Assembly: GCA_026395775.1 (NCBI GenBank)
Contig: JAPLYA010000123.1
Coordinates: forward strand, 1 to 7,649
Length of the DNA: 7,649 bases
Source of the DNA: Candidatus Pacearchaeota archaeon
Lineage (GTDB): Archaea > Nanobdellota > Nanobdellia > Pacearchaeales > GW2011-AR1
Direction: 5' to 3'
Position numbers and translations under genes: made by a program. Position 1 is the stretch's first letter. Every line of letters begins with the position of its first letter. Shown one piece after another: positions 4,278 through 7,649 of the stretch. Below the pieces are notes generated by a model. That model worked only from the letters and a program-made list of their open reading frames with translations. It was not told where the DNA came from and did no database searches.

Positions 4278-6869
4278 ATGAAATTTAACTTTAGGAAGAT
4301 AGCATCAGTGATAGCAAGTGCAGTTATGTTAGGAAGCACAGCGGGATTTGCATTAGCTGCTAATTATCCTGCTCCTTTGATAAGTGGCGGAGCTGCAGAT
4401 GGAGCTATTGTAGTTACATCTGGAACTCATGCTGGGGCAATAAGCGATTTTGATGCTGCAATTTCTGTTCAATCAGCATTGCAAGGTCAAGTCAGCTCAT
4501 CAACCTCAACAACAACCACAACAGCTACAGGAGGGGATAGCATAAACTTAGCAACAAGTAGCCAAAGGTTATATAAAGGAAGTGCATTAAATGCTGCAAG
4601 AACTACTTTAACATCTTCTGAAATGCCTACTGTTTTAAATGACGGAAAGGCAACAGATAATAGCGGAACAGAATATACATATACGCAGAAAATAGTAATT
4701 GGCGGACGAACTGTCGATTTTACAAGAAGCGGAGAAAGTATAGATCCTGTTGTTGCTGTTGATATAGGAAGCACTATTGCAAACTATTTGTATAACTATA
4801 CATTAACTCTTGGAAAAACACTTAATGTGTCAAGTAGTGATGTAATAGGATATGCTGAGGTCACAATGATGGGGAAAAAATATGTTGTTGGCTCAAACTC
4901 TGACTATAACACTCTCTATTTATATGGAGCAGGTGAGCCTGTTACTGTAAAAGGAGGAGAAACAAAGACTGTTACTGTTGATGGTACAGACCACACAGTT
5001 ACTCTTGTTACAACTTCTTCAAGTACAGCTGCCAAAATAGAGGTTGATGGAATCAGAAAAGATGTAACAGCAGGAAAAAGCACTAGATTCTCTGGTGATA
5101 TAGAAGTATACATCAAGAGCATTGTTAGTCCTGTTGTTCAAGGTGATCCAAGAGATATAGAAATACTGTTTGGATCTCAAACATTGCATTTGGAAAGTGG
5201 GCAACCAATCAGATATGGTTCTGATGATATAACAATAGATAAAACACTAGCTACGATTTCTGGAACAGATGGGCAAGGAATAAGTTCGATAACTATTTCG
5301 CAAGTAGCCAAATCTAGTACTGGAGATTATATTGAAGCTGGAGGAGAATACACTGACCGGGTTTTTGAAGGAGTCAAACTCCAATTTGCAACAGTTAATC
5401 CCGCATTAAATTCAACAGCAAGAGATAGTGTAATTATTGACACAGACAATGCAGTAGCAGCAAGAGTCAAATTTACAAGTGCTATTGCAGGAATAGAAGA
5501 GTCTACAATTACATATGCAATAGATACAGATAGGATGTCAGATACAGCTTTAGCAAAAGTGAATCTTGTTGATGCAGCAAATAAAACAATCCATGTTGTT
5601 GAAGGTGAAAATGCAAAGATGGATGAGCTTGTAGTAATCCATAATCCTGCAAAGGATGAGGGAAGAATCTTAAAAGTGGGTTCTATACCTGGAACAAGCC
5701 CTAATGCAAATGACAATGTAAGATTGACAGATGTTTTGAACACTGCTAGTTACTACGACTTTAAGATTGGACTTTTAAATACAACATCCACAAGCATAGA
5801 TGGTGAAACATTCTATCTTTTTGCGAAAAGAACGGGAGATGATACAACTGCAACTGTTAATGTCACATGGGGAGGTGGTTCATTAGGGGGAGCCCCTGGT
5901 ACTCAAACAACTTTATTCCCAAGAATCAAGTTGAAAAATGGCGAATGGATGACTTTCTTAACAGAAACAACTCTTACAAGTGGAACAACATACCAGATAC
6001 CTGGAGAATATTTGTTAAGTGGCTATACCACTGGACAAGCGTTATATACTGCGGGTGTGGCAAATGACATAGCAACTAGAATAGATAAACAAGTGCTAGA
6101 AGGAAATATCAATTATACAATTGATACTGCTGCATCAAATGCAAGTGCTATAGTCTGGGCAGTTAGTATGGGAAGCACAAATGACTGCAACTTTAACTCA
6201 ACTATAGGACCAGCAATCTTGATAATGGAAGAAAAGACTTTAGCAAATTCTAATGGATATGGCATATGTATACCTCTAACAAGCGAGGGAACAACAACAG
6301 TCATGCCTGCTATTGGAAGTCCGATATTTGCAGATGGAACGAGTTCTCTTCTAGGACTTGCAAGCGACACTTACAGAAGCCAACAGGTTACAACTTATGG
6401 AACTCTTGTTGAAAGAGACACAAGCGATAATAACAAAGTAAATGTAGCATATCCAGACGAACAGATGTATGCAGATATATTATTTGCAGCACCTGGAACA
6501 ACTGTAACACCTGGAAGCTCAACTTCTGGCGGCGGGGTCATCAGTATTGTAAAAGATACTGAAGTAGACACTGTAAAAGATAAGAACCTTTTAGTAGTAG
6601 GGGGTAGCTGCATTAATGCAGTAGCTAGAAAGATTGTTGATGCTGGTGCAACTTCTCCAATTTGTGGAGCTGATTTTACAGCTAAAACACAAGTAGGAGC
6701 AGGACAGTACATCATCAAGGCAATTGTTTCTCCATACAATTCAGCTAAAACAGCTATTTTAGTAGCTGGTTATGAAGCTGAAGAAACCAAATTGGCTGTA
6801 GCCAAATTGAGGGAGAATCATGCAACTGGTGTTGGAACATCAAATATCTATCCACAAACAACAGCTTAA
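4278..6869 (+). CDS. S-layer protein (archaeal S_layer_N / S_layer_C type)
   Basis: This 863-aa secreted protein should form the surface lattice. Residues 1-27 are a Sec signal peptide ending FALA before ANYP. The mature N-terminus (YPAPLISGGAADGAIVV, then DFDAAISVQSALQ) and residues 87-250 (LYKGSALN, MPTVLNDG, YTYTQKIVIGG, NYLYNYTLTL, VTVDGTDHTVTLV) follow the S_layer_N pattern known from methanogen and DPANN S-layer proteins. The C-terminal part (KNLLVVGGSCINAVARKI, CGADF, AGQYIIKAIVSP, ILVAGYEAEETKLA; about 768-840) matches S_layer_C. A Ser/Thr-rich linker sits at 73-84. There are nine N-glycosylation sequons (N173, N183, N378, N435, N501, N528, N612, N621, N640) and four cysteines (C637, C664, C778, C796). 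No C-terminal membrane anchor or sorting motif is visible, so attachment to the membrane must involve another part or partner. Two promoters, a strong SD and a strong terminator fit very high expression. Confidence 0.93.
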   Translation: MKFNFRKIASVIASAVMLGSTAGFALAANYPAPLISGGAADGAIVVTSGTHAGAISDFDAAISVQSALQGQVSSSTSTTTTTATGGDSINLATSSQRLYKGSALNAARTTLTSSEMPTVLNDGKATDNSGTEYTYTQKIVIGGRTVDFTRSGESIDPVVAVDIGSTIANYLYNYTLTLGKTLNVSSSDVIGYAEVTMMGKKYVVGSNSDYNTLYLYGAGEPVTVKGGETKTVTVDGTDHTVTLVTTSSSTAAKIEVDGIRKDVTAGKSTRFSGDIEVYIKSIVSPVVQGDPRDIEILFGSQTLHLESGQPIRYGSDDITIDKTLATISGTDGQGISSITISQVAKSSTGDYIEAGGEYTDRVFEGVKLQFATVNPALNSTARDSVIIDTDNAVAARVKFTSAIAGIEESTITYAIDTDRMSDTALAKVNLVDAANKTIHVVEGENAKMDELVVIHNPAKDEGRILKVGSIPGTSPNANDNVRLTDVLNTASYYDFKIGLLNTTSTSIDGETFYLFAKRTGDDTTATVNVTWGGGSLGGAPGTQTTLFPRIKLKNGEWMTFLTETTLTSGTTYQIPGEYLLSGYTTGQALYTAGVANDIATRIDKQVLEGNINYTIDTAASNASAIVWAVSMGSTNDCNFNSTIGPAILIMEEKTLANSNGYGICIPLTSEGTTTVMPAIGSPIFADGTSSLLGLASDTYRSQQVTTYGTLVERDTSDNNKVNVAYPDEQMYADILFAAPGTTVTPGSSTSGGGVISIVKDTEVDTVKDKNLLVVGGSCINAVARKIVDAGATSPICGADFTAKTQVGAGQYIIKAIVSPYNSAKTAILVAGYEAEETKLAVAKLRENHATGVGTSNIYPQTTA

Positions 6870-6914
6870 ATAAGCTGATTTTTTTATTTTTTTTCTTTTA
6901 TTTTTTTATTTTTT
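6862..6914 (+). terminator. Hairpin and T-tract terminator overlapping the S-layer stop codon
   Basis: CAGCTTA (6862-6868) and TAAGCTG (6871-6877) form a 16-nt perfect palindrome that covers the TAA stop at 6867-6869. It is followed by several T runs (about 6879-6914). Archaeal termination relies mainly on such T-tracts; the stem may add efficiency or protect the mRNA end. Confidence 0.75.
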
Positions 6915-7098
6915 AGTGAGAACTAGAATTCTTTGATTTTTAGAAGTAAAAAGAGAACTATTTTAGTAAATTTGACTTAGGAGTCATTGGCAGGAACAAT
7001 TAACACCATTGTTTGCACAATTACCAAGTATACTGAAGCGAAGCTTATCTTTTACTTCTGAACATAGAAAATATCTCCAAAATCAGCTATCCACAAGA
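6915..7098. other. Intergenic stretch without a recognisable gene
   Basis: Between the S-layer terminator and the promoter of the last gene I see no ORF, tRNA or clear structured RNA. The sequence is AT-rich with scattered short words only. Confidence 0.5.
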
Positions 7099-7106
7099 TT
7101 TTTAAA
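7099..7106 (+). promoter_or_regulatory. TATA box of the last gene
   Basis: TTTTTAAA preceded by the purine-rich CACAAGA starts 29 nt before the ATG at 7128, again predicting a leaderless mRNA. No Shine-Dalgarno sequence is present (CTAGATATGC). Confidence 0.55.
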
Positions 7107-7127
7107 TGAAAATTTCCCTAGATATGC

Positions 7128-7649
7128 ATGCAGAAAATAGTTAATGAAGAAGAAAAGGCTAGGAAAACAAAAAGAACCCAGATGGTAGTTAGCATAGTCC
7201 TTGTGGCAATTATGGTGTTAAGCACAGCAGGATATGCATTACTCTCAGGAGAAAGAACCTCTACTAAGCAAGAGAAGATAAGCTATAATGGGTTTGATTT
7301 TACATTTGTTAATAACGCATGGTATTTCACAACTCAAGGAAAAGAATTTTTGACAAGTTTTAATCCGTCACAGACAGAGAATATAACAGGAAGCTTGAAA
7401 AGCAATATTCAAAGCTATTTGAATAAACCTGTTTATTTTGAAGAGGGAAGCGATGTTCAGGGATTGAGTGAGATAAGCAGAAATCTTGGACAGTTATTTT
7501 CCAGAGTGCAATATGCTTGTCTAGAAAATTGCACAAGCAATAACCCTGTTAAAAATTGCTCTGATAATGTTATAAGTGTAAAACCAGGAGAAACATTAAT
7601 AAAGCAACAAGCTAACTGTGTTTATATCTCAAGCCAAGAAATTTTAAGG
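7128..7649 (+). CDS. N-terminally anchored extracellular protein, partial (3' end outside the window)
   Basis: An open frame of 174 codons runs to the window edge without a stop. The product begins with a charged cytoplasmic tail (MQKIVNEEEKARKTKR), then one hydrophobic segment (about residues 18-39, VVSIVLVAIMVLSTAGYALL), then a polar ectodomain. The ectodomain contains YNGFDFTFVNNAWYFTTQGKEF, a short aromatic strand pattern that I associate with uncharacterised DPANN surface proteins; four cysteines fall in the last third (C131, C135, C144, C164) and sequons at N85 (NIT), N134 (NCT) and N143 (NCS). It could be a partner that tethers or assembles the S-layer, but only its position and topology suggest that. 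The ATG at 7128 is chosen because the TATA box sits 29 nt upstream; the upstream ATG at 7106 is out of frame and leads to a 12-codon ORF. Confidence 0.7.
   Translation, partial: MQKIVNEEEKARKTKRTQMVVSIVLVAIMVLSTAGYALLSGERTSTKQEKISYNGFDFTFVNNAWYFTTQGKEFLTSFNPSQTENITGSLKSNIQSYLNKPVYFEEGSDVQGLSEISRNLGQLFSRVQYACLENCTSNNPVKNCSDNVISVKPGETLIKQQANCVYISSQEILR

Noticed and set aside
4487..6739. Several open frames of 61-138 codons on the minus strand, and one on the plus strand at 5867-6067, within the S-layer gene
   Set aside because: They lie wholly inside a confidently identified gene, have low-complexity Val/Ser/Thr-rich products mirroring its codons, and have no start signals of their own.
1..7649. 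CRISPR array, insertion sequence, or tRNA/rRNA gene
   Set aside because: No regularly spaced repeats, transposase-like protein, terminal inverted repeats with target duplications, or RNA gene signatures were found.

Overview
The window looks like part of an archaeal chromosome, most likely from a small-genome DPANN lineage of the Woesearchaeota/Pacearchaeota kind. The DNA is AT-rich. The longest gene encodes an archaeal S-layer protein with recognisable N- and C-terminal S-layer domains. Promoters look archaeal (purine-rich BRE followed by a TTTA-type TATA box), and several genes start about 27-30 nt after a TATA box, as expected for leaderless mRNAs. The lineage assignment is my inference from protein resemblance; no rRNA or other phylogenetic marker is present.

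Layout. (1) 1-429: the 3' part of an unidentified gene that is already open at the window edge. (2) 465-1157: a C39-like papain-fold cysteine peptidase or transglutaminase-like protein behind its own TATA box. (3) 1344-3373: a plus-strand cluster of three membrane-anchored, cysteine-containing pilin-like proteins (1344-2264, 2403-2900, 2897-3373). Between the first and second lies a short ORF (2266-2391) that looks like a broken or frameshifted fourth member. (4) 3539-3901: a minus-strand winged-helix regulator of the HVO_A0114-like type. (5) 3902-4277: a divergent regulatory region with a 44-bp near-palindrome, two almost identical tandem promoters 63 bp apart, and a structured-looking leader ending in a very strong Shine-Dalgarno sequence. 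(6) 4278-6869: the 863-aa S-layer protein, closed by a hairpin plus T-tract terminator that covers the stop codon. (7) 7128-7649: the start of an N-terminally anchored extracellular protein that runs off the right edge.

Together the region is mostly about the cell surface: the S-layer protein, pilin-like or other extracellular anchored proteins with even numbers of cysteines, and another anchored ectodomain, with a DNA-binding protein divergent from the S-layer gene. The most notable architecture is the contrast between leaderless starts for most transcription units and the long, SD-led, double-promoter leader of the S-layer gene. I do not see a clearly new defence system, CRISPR array or mobile element. 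The observations most worth checking are the duplicated S-layer promoter, the AT-rich near-palindrome beside the regulator, the identical promoter 12-mer at two pilin-like genes, and the frameshifted mini-gene.
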